Below, in pieces: positions 44,633-56,120 of a stretch of DNA of 64,000 nt. This DNA comes from Shinisaurus crocodilurus (Eukaryota > Chordata > Lepidosauria > Squamata > Shinisauridae). Positions within the stretch are counted from its first letter, which is position 1. Every line of letters begins with the position of its first letter. The translations under genes and the position numbers were made by a program. Under the pieces are notes generated by a model. That model worked only from the letters and a program-made list of their open reading frames with translations. It was not told where the DNA came from and made no database searches. Location of the stretch: NCBI GenBank assembly GCA_021292165.1, contig CM037879.1:159867278-159931277 (forward strand), written 5' to 3'.

Positions 44633-45410
44633 CAATGTCTCTGATTTCTTCTTTTAAGCTTTGAAGCAAGGTAATATTAAGAAAAAACAAATCCTAGCTG
44701 ATATCAGTGGGCTAGAAGAGGTCATGGGCGGGGGGGAACAAAACAAAAAAGTGCACCGTCTGTTCCCTGTTAGGGCCTGTCACTCATCTGTCATGGAGCA
44801 AAGCCACATATAGTTTCCTTATGAAGTCAGTATTAATAGAGGTGAGGAGGTTAGTGGAGGGTGGCTATGTCTTGTCTTTTCCCTCTTACGGAAACCCAGC
44901 AGACGGCTCGTTTTCAGTTCCTTAGCCTGGCTAAAGAGAACAAGGCAGGCGATGTCAAAATGTATAGATTCTTAGCAGCCCAGTTAACAGTTTTGGATCC
45001 CTTAATTAATTCCTTTCTTACTGTGATGAAAAGTGAAAGTGCTTACTGTTAAAGCTAATGAACATCTCATTGGTCATGACAGTTCTTTTTCGATTGAAAT
45101 TGCTGCTGTTGTTCTGTTCTGATAAGGGGGCTGGAGCATTCAGAAAATCTTGTGCCATAAACTGTAATCTCATGCTTGGGTTCCTTACAGGATTACAGGA
45201 CACGACGCATTATGGAAACAGCTGGAACAATGTGATCAGGGCACAAATGCTGCAAAAGAAATACTCATTTGGAGTGGCCTATTCTCTGCATAGCGTATAC
45301 TAGAATTGGTTTGCTTTTTACTTACAATTTTTTAAAGCTTATCCACAATATTAGATAGGTGATATTCAGGCTGCAAACCTTATACACACTAACGGGGGAG
45401 TACATTCCAT
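44633..45410. other. No recognised feature
   Basis: Unique-looking sequence with frames of no recognised domain (44861-45303). Possible conserved non-coding DNA, untested. Confidence 0.35.
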
Positions 45411-45687
45411 GCAGCTACACTAAAACCTTCTGAACCCCAGACTTATGAATAACACGCTACATATGACAGATGAGACACATTTCTGTCAACAGTTCAGGCC
45501 TAAACCACTGATTTCATTGCAAGCCTAATTTCCATAGACAAACACAGACTCCCAGATAGAAACTCACCTGCAAGTGTTTCTCAGAGCCTGCTATTTTTGC
45601 CTATTGACACGCTGTGCAGTTTATTCAGCTGAACTCTGCCTTTATTGCACAGATATGAATAACTCGGAAGCACAGTATGGTGAATCA
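45411..45687. repeat. 277-bp inverted arm, right
   Basis: The reverse complement of 40734-41010 with a single mismatch (near 45666). The outer flanks of both arms show no clear target duplication. Confidence 0.95.
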
Positions 45688-46737
45688 GTCTTACTCCCTA
45701 GTAGGCACATATAACAGCATCTATTTTGACAACCGCTTCCGGCTTTGTTTCTGGTTGCCACTGCAAAGCCCACATCTATGATTCAAGGGTGATTTGAACC
45801 TGTTACAGCTCAACGCTCTGTCCCATTTAGGCCTTGCCTTGCTATGGGCTAGCTGCTGTTGTGAGACAGGATCTGTGCCCTGAGTTTTGAGGGAGAGTTG
45901 TAAAAGTGTTTCTTCAGATTTTTCTTATACTTGAGATGTCTGGGAGTATGTGGGCACTGATTTCCCACTTTTTATCAGTTGTGGAAGTAGCTTGGCCACT
46001 TTGAAGCCTCTGTCAGTGGGTTAATAAAGGAGACCAAAGTTTCACTTTTGTCTCTTGCAAGCTTTTTTCACCTATATAAGAACCAGTGAGTCTGTAATTG
46101 TGAAGTATGAGTGATCCATTTGTCATCCCAGTAATAATTCAAGGCAGAAGGAAACACTGCTTCTGAGTTAATTAGCAAATAAAGTCATTTGTGTCTGAAA
46201 AGGTTATCAATTTATTTCTGACCAGTCTTCTTTTAACAGCCTGGTGGCTGATAAGATAATTGGCCATTTATTCTTTTTGGCCACGTCCTCACTTCTCTTT
46301 TATGCTCTGTCTGCTTGGCGATACTTTTGACATATGTTTTGTTTGTGTGTGGCTAGTTAATACAATCCACTCTTTTGTTCTGAAATATTAGACCCTTCAA
46401 ATACATGCAAATATAAAATGGATTAATTTCTTGTCCTGTAAAAATGAATTAAGTCAGTAGCAGACTTTAAAATCACCTTGAACAGTACTCAATTCTTTAT
46501 GCCTTTCTCAGAGTAATGTATATAAAATTTTATTCCATACTTGCTACCCTTCTAGCATTTGTTGGCTTCTTCAATTCCTTAATCAACCTGTTAATGCTTC
46601 TTCATTTTTCTTTCTGGTTCAAAAAGATAACAATGAAACTTGAAGAGGTCTTTCCATTGCTTGGTGAAGGGAACCCCCCTCCCCCTGAAACAGTGAGGTG
46701 TCTTCTTAAAAAGTTCATTTTCTTTACAAACACAAGA
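45688..46737. other. No recognised feature
   Basis: AT-rich, unique-looking sequence; no gene is recognised. Confidence 0.4.
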
Positions 46738-47063
46738 ACAGGCATACTGGATTAGACCAAAAGCCTATCTAGTCCAGTATTCTGTCCACACAGTGGCCAA
46801 CCAGCTGCCTGTGGGATGCCCTGCCCACAAATAGAATACAAGTGCAATAGGCACCCTCCTGCTCATGTTTCCCAGCAACTGGTATATAGAGGCATACTCC
46901 CTCTGATTCTGGAGGTAATACATATCTATCATGGCTAGCAGCCGTGGATAGCCTTCTTCTCCATGAATTTGTTTAATCCCCTTTTAAAGCCATCCAAGTT
47001 GGTGGTCATCATTACATCTTGTGGTAGTGAATTTCATAGTTTAACTATGCACTGTGTGAAGAA
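46738..47063 (-). mobile_element. CR1 LINE fragment, first part (minus strand)
   Basis: Contains the CR1 antisense phrases CTATCTAGTCCAGTATTCTG, CACAGTGGCCAACCAGCTGC and AAGCCATCCAAGTTGGTGG. It ends in the 32-bp segment repeated at 47365. Confidence 0.8.
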
Positions 47064-47301
47064 AGAACCTCCAATGGCCCCTACGTGGGAGCAGGGAGAA
47101 GGCTTGCACGTGGGGGAGGAGAGAGGAGGCAGGCACCTGGTCAGGTGGGTCACGAGAAATGAGCCAATGGCTCAAAAGGGCGGGGACCCAGGTAAGAGCT
47201 TATTTAAGCTCCTGGGTTCCCGCCTTCAGTCTCTTTGCTCCTGTTTTCCAGCTGACCCTCATCACATCGTCATCCCTGATCTCCTCGTGGTATCGTTCCT
47301 T

Positions 47302-47333
<32 letters not shown>

Positions 47334-47364
47334 CGAGTTGGGATGGGATTGGGTGTGTGGGTTG
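47064..47364. mobile_element. Insertion of about 300 bp, family unknown, promoter-like content
   Basis: It lies between two copies of a 32-bp CR1 segment (47032-47063 and 47365-47396). It has a CCAAT-like GAGCCAATGG, a GC box (GGGCGGGG), a TATA-like TTATTTAAG, and a (GT)n tract at 47303-47322. The content is like a promoter-bearing terminal repeat, but no family is recognised and the long duplication is unusual for LTRs. Confidence 0.6.
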
Positions 47365-47730
47365 ATTTCATAGTTTAACTATGCACTGTGTGAAGAAGTA
47401 CTTCCTCTTATCTGTCCTGAATCTCCCACCATTCATCTTCATGGGATGAATATTATGTGAGAGTTAGAAAAAGTCTATCCACATTCTGCACACCATGCAT
47501 GCACCTCCTATTGTGTCTTCCGTACTCACCTTTTCTCTAAAGTAAACAGTCCTAGACATTGTAACCTTTCCTGATGGGGGGGGGGCATGCTCCAGCCCCT
47601 TGATCATTTTGGCTGCCCTTTTCTGCTTCCCCGCCCCAACTGTACAATATCCTTTTTGAGGTGTGATTAGAACTGTATACTGTATTCTAAGTGTGGTCAC
47701 ATCATAGGTTTTTACAAGGGCAGTATGATA
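47365..47730 (-). mobile_element. CR1 LINE fragment, second part (minus strand)
   Basis: After the repeated 32 bp, the CR1 antisense sequence continues: AAGTACTTCCTC, GAATCTCCCACCATTC, and CCCCTTGATCATTTTGGCTG. Confidence 0.8.
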
Positions 47731-48905
47731 TTGGCAGTTTTATTTTCAATTTCTTTTCTAATTCTGCCCAACTGGAAATTTGCCTTTTTTCAGTGTAGCA
47801 GCACACTGGTCAATGTTTTTAATTGCTGGTCTTAATTTTATTAGTGATATTCTCCTTCTTGCATCCCCTTATTGTCTGCTTGCATGTCATTTGTGCAAAT
47901 TGGTGTCCTTTTTAAATTCTCATTTGGGCAAGATTTCCGGTTTTTGAAGGAAGCCTTTCCCCCCCTCTAACAGCTTCCTTATCCATGCTGGTGATGACCT
48001 CTTAGACTTGGTGCTACCATTCTTGACCTGCAGTTAGAAGAACCAGGGATGCAATGAGTTCGCTGAAATTTTCTGAATTTCAAAATTGAATACTTCCCCC
48101 ATTGACTAAAGCAAGTGCCTGCAGTTGTCTGTTGTAAATTTCATTTTATGCGGGTGTTTGCTTTTTAAAGCAGGTTTGCTGCTGTTGCTGTTTTTATTGT
48201 GTGTGGATTGTTTTTTTTTACTATTTTTGATGTGTGTGTTTTTACCATTTTTCATCTTAATTAAACATCTTGCATTAGGCTGCACTGAAATCCATCCCCC
48301 GACTGCACATTTCCATTGTAGATTCTGTAGCCAACTGGCTTTTTCCAAGTTTTGCAAATTCCGTGGACGTGCAGACTAGCTAAGTGTGCATTAGAACATA
48401 TTGTGCACTTGAACAAATGCACATTTGCAAGCAGGAATGACATTCTCATATATCCCTAAAAACAATCTGATTCCACCAATGAGCAGATGATGGAACAAAA
48501 GAGATGCCTGATAAGACTTGACTCCAGGAGTTCATTTTCAGGTAAGGCTATTGCAGGTAAGGATGAATGGATCTGTCAGTTTTGCATCAAGTCTTAAATC
48601 TCAAGTTCTTTCCACCCCAAATATAAAGAAATTTGTGAATGCTGGTAACTCCCCCCACCCTCCCAAAAAACGAACTGAAACAATTGTTTTACCCATTCCT
48701 AATTACAGCAGAGACTCTACCAAAATATCTCCACGACCAGTAACAAAGTGGTGGCAGTGGTAAAATAAGAAGGTTGTGGTGGTGTGGCCACATGCCTTGA
48801 TTCATTTTTCTAGAAAGGTGGTATAGAACTGCTTTAAGTCTGGATTGTGTCAGGCCTGGTACAAGCCCTTTCACCGCATGAGGTAGGAGAGAACACATAC
48901 CACCA
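47731..48905. other. Unclassified; possibly old CR1-linked sequence
   Basis: The first 200 bases may still be CR1-derived. No gene is recognised in the rest. Confidence 0.4.
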
Positions 48906-49022
48906 TTATGTGGATTTTATTGTATGAATTGTTGTGAACCGCCCAGAGAGCTTCGGCTGTGGTGCAATATAGAAATGAAATAAATAATAATAATAAAAAT
49001 AATAATAAATAATAATAATAAT
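48906..49022 (+). mobile_element. L3-type LINE 3' tail (plus strand)
   Basis: GTGAACCGCCCAGAGAGCTT, then GAAATGAAATAAATAATAAT. A short 3' end only, with an (AAT)n tail. Confidence 0.85.
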
Positions 49023-51930
49023 CACTGCATCATGCCGCATCATGCCCTTCCTTGCCGCTGCATCATGCTGCCTTCTCCTTACCTTTGCCACTGTCATGTC
49101 GTCTCTTTGAAGAGCTGTGTGGCTGGAAGAAGTGGTTGCCGGCCGGGCCTCTAGCAAAACACCAGCAGCCATTTCTTTTGGCTATGTGGTTCTCCATAGA
49201 GCTGATGCAGCAGCAAAAGTAAGGGGGGGTGCACAATGAGGGAAACAGACGGCAGGTGGCTGCTCCAGAGAACCCCGCCAGCTGCTCTTGTTGTTGCAAA
49301 TGCCATGGCAAGAGAACAGCTGGCAGGGCTATCCAGAGCACCCACTGGAGGCAGCAGGGCAGCGGCAGTGTGTCCTGCAGGTAGGGGGCAGAAAGGGCAC
49401 AAATTGCTGCTCCCCCCACTCCGCTGCCTAATATGGGTGCCTTGCCCTGCTCTATGGGAGGGCTGGCCCTTGGTTCTGTTATTCTTTTGCTGAACCCTTG
49501 TTAGTCTGAACCTGTAGAATTTGCAGGAAGAAAACTAGGAAATACTACACCTGTTGGCACCTTTGGCCATAAGCAGCAATGCATTAATAAAACATAGGAC
49601 TGAAGCAACAGCCAAACCAGGTATATTCCAGCAGCTTCCTTAGTTACTTCTCCACTTGTTTGCTTCTATGCCCCACTAATCCCCCCTACCATTAAAAGGT
49701 GTATTCTGCTGTGCTGGTTGCCTCATACATGCAGAGGCTCAAATCAGATTAAGCAACAGGCTGACCTGACAGGTAGTGCTGAAAGAATATAAAGAAGCCA
49801 AGAGGAATAAATTACTTTGCAGCAGAAGTCAATGTTGATAAATCCAGACAAATCCTATTTTAAGACATGGGTTCATTTAGGAGGCAGTGTGAATGAATGA
49901 GAGAGAGTAAACCTTAGATCTGGTTTATTTAGTTTCATGTGCGACTACAGTCTGCATTTTGAGAAAATAAAAAACTGGCACTCAAAGACTGTTTATACCA
50001 ATTTTCTTCACTGAGACTAATCAATGTTGGATTTAATTTAACTGGGACTCATTTGGAGTTAATATCCCTTCCCTCTTCTCTTCCTCCTTAGTTTCTTTCT
50101 CCCTTGCTATTAAATCAAAAGCAAGCGGTATCCATAAATACAGCAGAATTGTAGGAAATGGAATCTCAGAATCTGAAGAAGGCAAGTTGCCTTGCCCTGC
50201 CTTCCTGATCCCTTTAATGGGGAGTTATTTGATAGAAGTGGTTGCAACACAATGTTGCAGTGTGAAGTTCAGGATGCCAGCAGGCATGCCCTTTACAATA
50301 CTCCATTCCATTTCCTTCTCTTTCCTCCAGTTTTCTGTCACCACTAGCCATATTCAGTCAGTCAGTATTATATACTAGGTAGCCCAACAAGGAGCCCAGT
50401 AACATAGGGGGAAACCCACCACAGGGCACTCCTTGGTTAAGGATCCCCTAAAGCCAGGAGCTGGCCTTGTGCAGGAGAATATTAACAGTTGATGTATATA
50501 TTGAAATGATTTGGCAAATTATTAAGCGATGAGAATAAGTATGTAAATTGCGGCCTGCTCTTATGTTTATGACCACTCCATACCAGTGAAATGTGTGTTC
50601 CTGAGGGATGCTACTTATCTTAGCATACTCTGCTTTTTGCAAAGTTGAAGATGGGGGGTGCGGCATTAAAAAGGGGAAAGGACACACCAACATCTTGGTG
50701 TAAATCAAGCCTAGCAGATATAGCTGTAATAAACACATATTTATCCACGTTCAATCCAATGACAACTACTCCCTGCATTCATATCACATCTGTGAGCCTA
50801 AGTAAACAGGGGGATGCTGCCAAATCCACTAATATAAATTCCAGTGACCTCACAGGCTTTCCCCCTTATGTATGTAAAAAATGAGAAAAGTACAGAATGT
50901 GTGTGTACTGGGGGAGGGGGCAGCTGCATTTTTAATTTTCTCAGCACAACATTTTTCAAAATAACATTCATATTTTTCTTTCCTAAAAGAGTAATTAATG
51001 CTCTGTAAAACTCATTGGATTTTATCTTTTATCTACTATCACTGCAAGATGATCATGCGTTCAATTAATAGGAACTTACCATTACAATAAGAATAGAATG
51101 TGTGGCCTTCGAAAGAAAATTTTAGTTGTAAGTGCCAAGTGTGGATGCTCAAAAAGTGGGGTCATTTTTAACACCTATTCTCCAGTTTATATCCATCCAT
51201 ATGTCTTCAATAAATCCACTCACTAACAAGTAGAGTGATGCTTTTCTTCCTGGTGTGTAAGAACGCCCCTGGGTACCAGATGACCGGGGCTCACTCAAAG
51301 CCCAGTCCCACCATGCAGTGTTAGGCAGACTTAACCCCATTGAAGTCAGTGGACTTGGCTGCACCCGATTATTCATAAGATGCTGTTCCCTGTTCTGTGG
51401 CTGTTAGCACAGCAGAAGGTGGAGGGAGGAGTGGGAGGGAGGTTGCATAGCTAAATTAGGCTGGCAGAGAAGCCCGGAATGGATTTCTTCTGTGAAGGGA
51501 AAGACTACTAGCTTTTTTAGCCTGGTGGTGCTCAAAACCAATTTCCACTAGACTTTGCTCTGCACCGATGCATCCCAGATTTGGTGGAACAGATGTGCAG
51601 AATGAAGAGTCTGCCTACAGCAATCAAGTTGACAGGCTATTTACGCATTGCCAGAAAAGAGGAAATGCCTCACCTAAACAAACAGAAGGCAGGATTTGCA
51701 TAAAAATTGCATAATATTTATGTCCATTTACAAATGATTGGTGTAATTTAAACAGAAAATCAAGGTATCTCTCCCCATAGTGGGGAAGACCGTGCCTAGG
51801 TAGACTCAGTGTGCCGGCTCAGTCTGTTGTGCTAACTATTGATGGGCAACTTCCAAGGCTCTCCTTTCATATGGTTCTCTGTGTTGAAACAGGACTTTGA
51901 CTGGACAGCCCTTTAAACAGAGGATGCCTT
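49023..51930. other. No recognised gene
   Basis: The 49060-49480 segment is moderately GC-rich, with frames on both strands and no recognisable domain. The rest is AT-rich and unclassified, with a repeat fragment at 51300-51360. Confidence 0.4.
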
Positions 51931-51934
51931 CCAA

Positions 51935-52518
51935 GAATATGGGGTGGGTTAGGATTTTTTTTGAAAAAAATTATACTGTTTTAACTGTATTTTAATTCTG
52001 TTTTATTGTTGTATTTTTTATTTATTTTTTTATAAATTTTTTTTAATTTTTTTTAAAATATTTTTTATTTAAAATTTTTAAACAATACAAAGAAAATAAC
52101 ACACACATATAACTAACATAGTGCTCCCATCACCATGGGACCAAATAATACAATGACTCTATAATTATTCATTATTCCAAAAATACAACATATCTTGACA
52201 GGGTAAACTCCCTTTCCCCTTTTTTAACACATATTCCAGAAATAAACCCCAAATATCCTTGAAAATATTTTTCTTTAATTGACCCCTTTTGCATTTGATA
52301 TTACAAGTCAACATATCATTCAATGCCATATCCCATACTTCTTTATACCAATCAGTAATAGTGAAAACTTGCTGAATTTTCCATTTCCTTGCTATCATTA
52401 ATCTACCTGCCATTAACAAATTTATAATTAATTATTGTTGTATTTTATTGATTGTACATCGCCCAGGGTGGCCGGGTGACCGGCCAGATGGGCGATTCAA
52501 AAATGTAATAAATAAATA
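51935..52518 (+). mobile_element. L3-type LINE 3' tail, split by an L1
   Basis: The tail begins near GAATATGGGGTGGGTTAGG, breaks at 52017, and resumes at 52447 with ATTGATTGTACATCGCCCAG, ending in (AAATA)n. The insert is an L1 in the opposite orientation. Confidence 0.85.
52003..52446 (-). mobile_element. 5'-truncated L1 (minus strand), nested
   Basis: The body is 52018-52431. It encodes the L1 ORF2 end on the minus strand (KEVWDMALNDMLTC, then CQDMLYFWN), with the T-rich complement of the A tail at 52018-52075. TTATTGTTGTATTTT is duplicated at 52003-52017 and 52432-52446. Confidence 0.9.
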
Positions 52519-52914
52519 GAGGGTGGTGCTCTTGAAATAGGACACACGGCCACCGTAAAGGCAAGAATTTATGGGGGCAGCAGGAATATTTGAATTGTAA
52601 AGAGCTGCTGGAGAGTGGGAGAGGGAGCCTGTCTTCTGTAGTTATTTATGGAAGACTTGCTACAGAGGTGGAGACAGTGTTTGGTTTCTAAAAAGAAACC
52701 TGAATGATCTTGGACTCGTTATGAGGGAACCCTGGCTATAAGCCCTTCTCCTGAATTCTGTGTAGGAAGGGGAGGGCAGATTGCACTTGCTCAGAGGAAA
52801 GGGCAAGGCATTCTGCATGTGTTCAGGAGCACATTTATTATATTCCAGCTCGCTAGTAGGAATAATTGTCAGTGACGGAGTCCCAACACAATTTGTCAGT
52901 GGAGGCTGGTAGCT
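52519..52914. other. No recognised feature
   Basis: Nothing classifiable. Confidence 0.4.
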
Positions 52915-52934
52915 CCCATGTCAACAGGCCCGTG

Positions 52935-53060
52935 TGTATCCACTCCGGATTTTACTCCAAACTTTGAAGGAGCTATCCATGGTGCCAAACCTATTTCGGG
53001 GACAGGGTTCAGCACCATGGACAGCCCCTTTAAAGTTCAGACTAAAGTCAGGAGTGGATA
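52935..53060. mobile_element. Palindromic MITE, related to 6731-6895
   Basis: The left arm GTATCCACTCC...GGAGCTATCCATGG and the right arm CCATGGACAGCCCC...GGAGTGGATA are near-complementary, about 48 bp each, and share motif words with the element at 6731. Confidence 0.75.
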
Positions 53061-53639
53061 AACAACCCTGCCACCAGCCACCAGCCTCCATTGCAATTTG
53101 TTGACTCTTGATCGACACTAGGCGAGCATCTGTTTTTAAGATGGCATTTGAAGCAATGTTAAAAAGTCCCTTCCGTGTGTTACTGATTTGAAGGGGGCTC
53201 CGTGCACAGAAGGGGCAGCAGGGCTGGGCCCACCTCCCAATGGCACATGGCTTGTTCGCCTCGTCCCTGCCCCAACATGCATGTACTGCATGTTGATGTC
53301 TGAAAATTGGGGTAGCCTATTTGATGTGTAGTCTTGCGTAGGGTTCTCGATCATGTGAAAGCCTATGCATGCGGAGCTCTCCATGCGCTGTCTACCCCTA
53401 TGTAAATATCCATGCGCAAAGCATGGATATTGATGGGGTGTATCTGGGGAGCTATATGACATTAGGAGTGGAGCCTGTGAGCAACAGGGGCCTACCTACC
53501 TTTTTATGTGTTGTGTTACCTTTCCAGGAGTAACACACGAAAGAAGCTAAAATGGCAGTAGTTCAGATGGCATTTTTATTGCAAGGACTGGAGCATCAAG
53601 GATGACTTCCTCTTTTGTATCAGCATCACTGATCAAGCC
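53061..53639. other. Unclassified, word-repetitive
   Basis: Contains inverted words such as AATATCCATGCG / AAAGCATGGATATT (53406-53432). It resembles 11000-11240 and 36870-37110 in word content. Confidence 0.4.
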
Positions 53640-54130
53640 CTAGGGATGTGACTGAGTAGCCCGGCAGACAGGAGCAAGGTCCGAACCGGGCCTGCTCGTG
53701 TCCGCTTAGCTACTCGGCCACCGCGGGCTTACCTGCAGCAGGCTCTCCAACTCTCCGGAGAGCCTGCCTCCCCATCCGCTGGTCCCGTCGTGTCCTTCCG
53801 GCGTGGAGGAAGTGACGCAACGGGACTCCCACGCTCTGTTTTTGGCATGGGAAACCAGGGCAACAGGGCTGTTTAAGCCCTGTTGCCCTGGTTCCCCCCG
53901 CCAAAACAGAGCGCGGGCGGGGCTCCAGCGGCGGCGGCTCTGGCAGCAGCGTGGAGAAGGTAGGCTGCGGTGGGGTGGCAGGGGGGGTTCCGGCGGCGGC
54001 AGCGGGGGGGGGGCGGGGGGCGGGGTGGCTCGAGCGGCGTGGAGAACGCTCCGCGCCGCTCTGAATGATGAGATCAGCCGCCTCCGCCTTGAGGGCCGAG
54101 CCAGGAGCGAGCCACGAGCCGACTCCAGGC
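53640..54130. mobile_element. GC-rich dispersed element, copy 2, with snapback hairpin
   Basis: Begins CCTAGGGATGT, as at 13284. It contains a perfect 18-bp inverted repeat, AACCAGGGCAACAGGGCT (53853-53870) and its complement (53876-53893), around a 5-base loop. The pairing extends imperfectly through GCTCTGTTTTTGGC / GCCAAAACAGAGC. The G-rich stretch at 53930-54060 mirrors 13370-13480. Confidence 0.75.
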
Positions 54131-54142
54131 TTGGCCCCATAG

Positions 54143-54269
54143 CAGACTTCCCCAACCTGGTGCCCTCCAGATGTTTTGGACAACAACTCCCAGCATTCCT
54201 AATCACTGGCCATGCTGGCTGGGGCTGATGGGAGGAAGTCCAAACCAGCTGGCAGTTGGGGAAGGCTTG
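54143..54269. mobile_element. hAT-like MITE
   Basis: CAGACTTCCCCAACCTGGTG at the left and GCAGTTGGGGAAGGCTTG at the right, with an internal TGGACAACAACTCCCAGC. No clean duplication is seen. Confidence 0.8.
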
Positions 54270-54397
54270 TACTATGGCATAGTCTCCAATTGCCCTGAAA
54301 ATGCCGGGACCATCAGGAAAACCCTTAAGTCATCATGGCTTCTCACTTTGTCATGCAGAGTCCTGAATTCCCCTGCCTCCCACAACTGTAAGCTACT

Positions 54398-54473
54398 AAA
54401 AGGGGCCATGGGCAAAATTGCAGCTAAGCTTGCAGTTTTAGCTTAGCTGCAATTTCGCCCATGGCCCCTTTAA
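54398..54473. repeat. Perfect-type palindrome, about 32-bp arms
   Basis: GGGGCCATGGGCAAAATTGC...AGCTAAGC is mirrored by GCTTAGCTGC...GCCCATGGCCCC with one mismatch and a short spacer. Confidence 0.9.
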
Positions 54474-55404
54474 GATAGCTCTGCTTGGGCTCCAACAGCT
54501 GCAGTAAGCAGGGAGGGAACAGATGCTGCTAAGCTGGGAGGGCCAGGTGCGTGTGCGCATGTGCATGCTCTATCTGCTGCACGTTGCTGTGGGAAAGGGA
54601 TTAGCTGGGTGAAATCCTGGACCAACGGAGAAGTGAATGAGGGAATTTATCACATGATTCCTATCTTTATATTGCCAAAGATTTTATTTCCTAACAGAGC
54701 TGACTCTGTGGCTGTGCCTCTAACAGGTGAGTTTACAGTGTCAGAAGGAAATGCAAGAAACTTCCCCCTCTCTCTGAAGCTCCATGTTTGGGGATGTGGG
54801 GTGGGTGGGTAAGCTTCACCTGTTGAATTTGTGCCAATCCTGACAATTTTAAAACAAAAAGAGATTGCTGTGCAAGCACTGACACCCCCCCTAATGAAAA
54901 ACACCAGATATCAACAATTAAGGGTTTAAGTAAGGTAAAAAAAAAAAAAGAAATATTGCAACAGCCACTTATAAAATATTATAAAATAATATATAATATA
55001 ATAATGTAATTATTATAATAAGATTTTGTGTGTTTCCGCTAAACTTTTGTACTTGACCATGCCCTTTGGTTGCCTCGCTGTACCCTCGGCCACGCCCTCA
55101 TGTTGCCTGGCCACGCCCTCTTGATCACACCTTCATGTTGCTTAACCATATCTCTTGCAAATTCACATGTGTGTCCCTATTTTCATGTGTGAAATGTTGT
55201 AGGGTATGCTATGGGCATAACTTTCATATTATCTCAGATCACCTCAAACACAATGCTTTTCGGTGGATTTGGTTCCCACATTCAACTGTCAATCATTGAG
55301 TGTAACCCCACCACAAAAAAGTGCAAAGATTTTTCTTTTGAACCACAGCTGACTATTTACCATAATGCATGTTTCAGTGCTTGAGTAAGAGAGTACATTA
55401 TTCA
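54474..55404. other. No recognised gene
   Basis: Contains an AT-rich stretch at 54960-55025 and repeated CCACGCCCTC words at 55085-55120. Nothing is classified. Confidence 0.4.
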
Positions 55405-55490
55405 AATGCCACCCTATTTATTTATTTAGAGTATTTTTATCCCACTCCTCAGCCAGAAAGGCTCCTGGAGTGGTGTACAAATTGCTCTTT
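55405..55490. mobile_element. Possible LINE 3' fragment
   Basis: ATTTATTTATTTAGAGTATT and CCACTCCTCAGCCAGAAAGG resemble LINE/MIR-like 3' wording. Short. Confidence 0.5.
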
Positions 55491-55979
55491 CTCCCTCAAA
55501 GGTATTGCTTTCCTAGTATACATTCATGTAGGAACAGCTGTTCACTTACTCTGTATATTTAAAGCTTAGTTACTGCCATAGTAATTGATTTGACTGGGGA
55601 TATTTTTCTAATCATCCAATTGCTACTCTGTAAAGTCAGATTTGCCAAGGAAGACTGATCATCTTTGACTGGGCACTTCACTAATGGGTTATACCTATTG
55701 GGGAAGCTGGATCCAGATTTATGTTGGATTAACTGTGCTTGTGGAAGTGGACTTCCCCGCCCCCTCCTTCCCAAGGTAGCCCTTCCAGCCCCCTGGAAAT
55801 GCTACATAGAGAGTCAGGAGGAGGCCCTGCAGGATGGGGTGAGCTGTGATGTGAGGGGGATCCCCAAACCCTGGGTGGAGGTACCTTCCCTGAGAGGAGT
55901 TGTCCCTCTTGCGGAAGGCACATCCTGGATTTTACACCCCCCCACTCCTTCAAGCTCTATGGGCCTTACATAGGTCTCC

Positions 55980-56120
55980 CCGCTCCCCATCTTATCCTCA
56001 CAATAGCTCCCTCCCTGTGGTAGGATTGGCATAGTGACTGGCCCAAACTCATCCAGTAAGTTTCATGGCAGAGTGGGGCATTGAACCCAGGTCACCCCAG
56101 GCCTAATCCTACACTCTATG
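55980..56120 (+). repeat. MIR-like repeat, copy 3 (diverged)
   Basis: CATCTTATCCTCACAATAGC, GTGACTGGCCCAAAC and CATGGCAGAGTGGGGCATTG follow the same order as the other copies. Confidence 0.75.
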
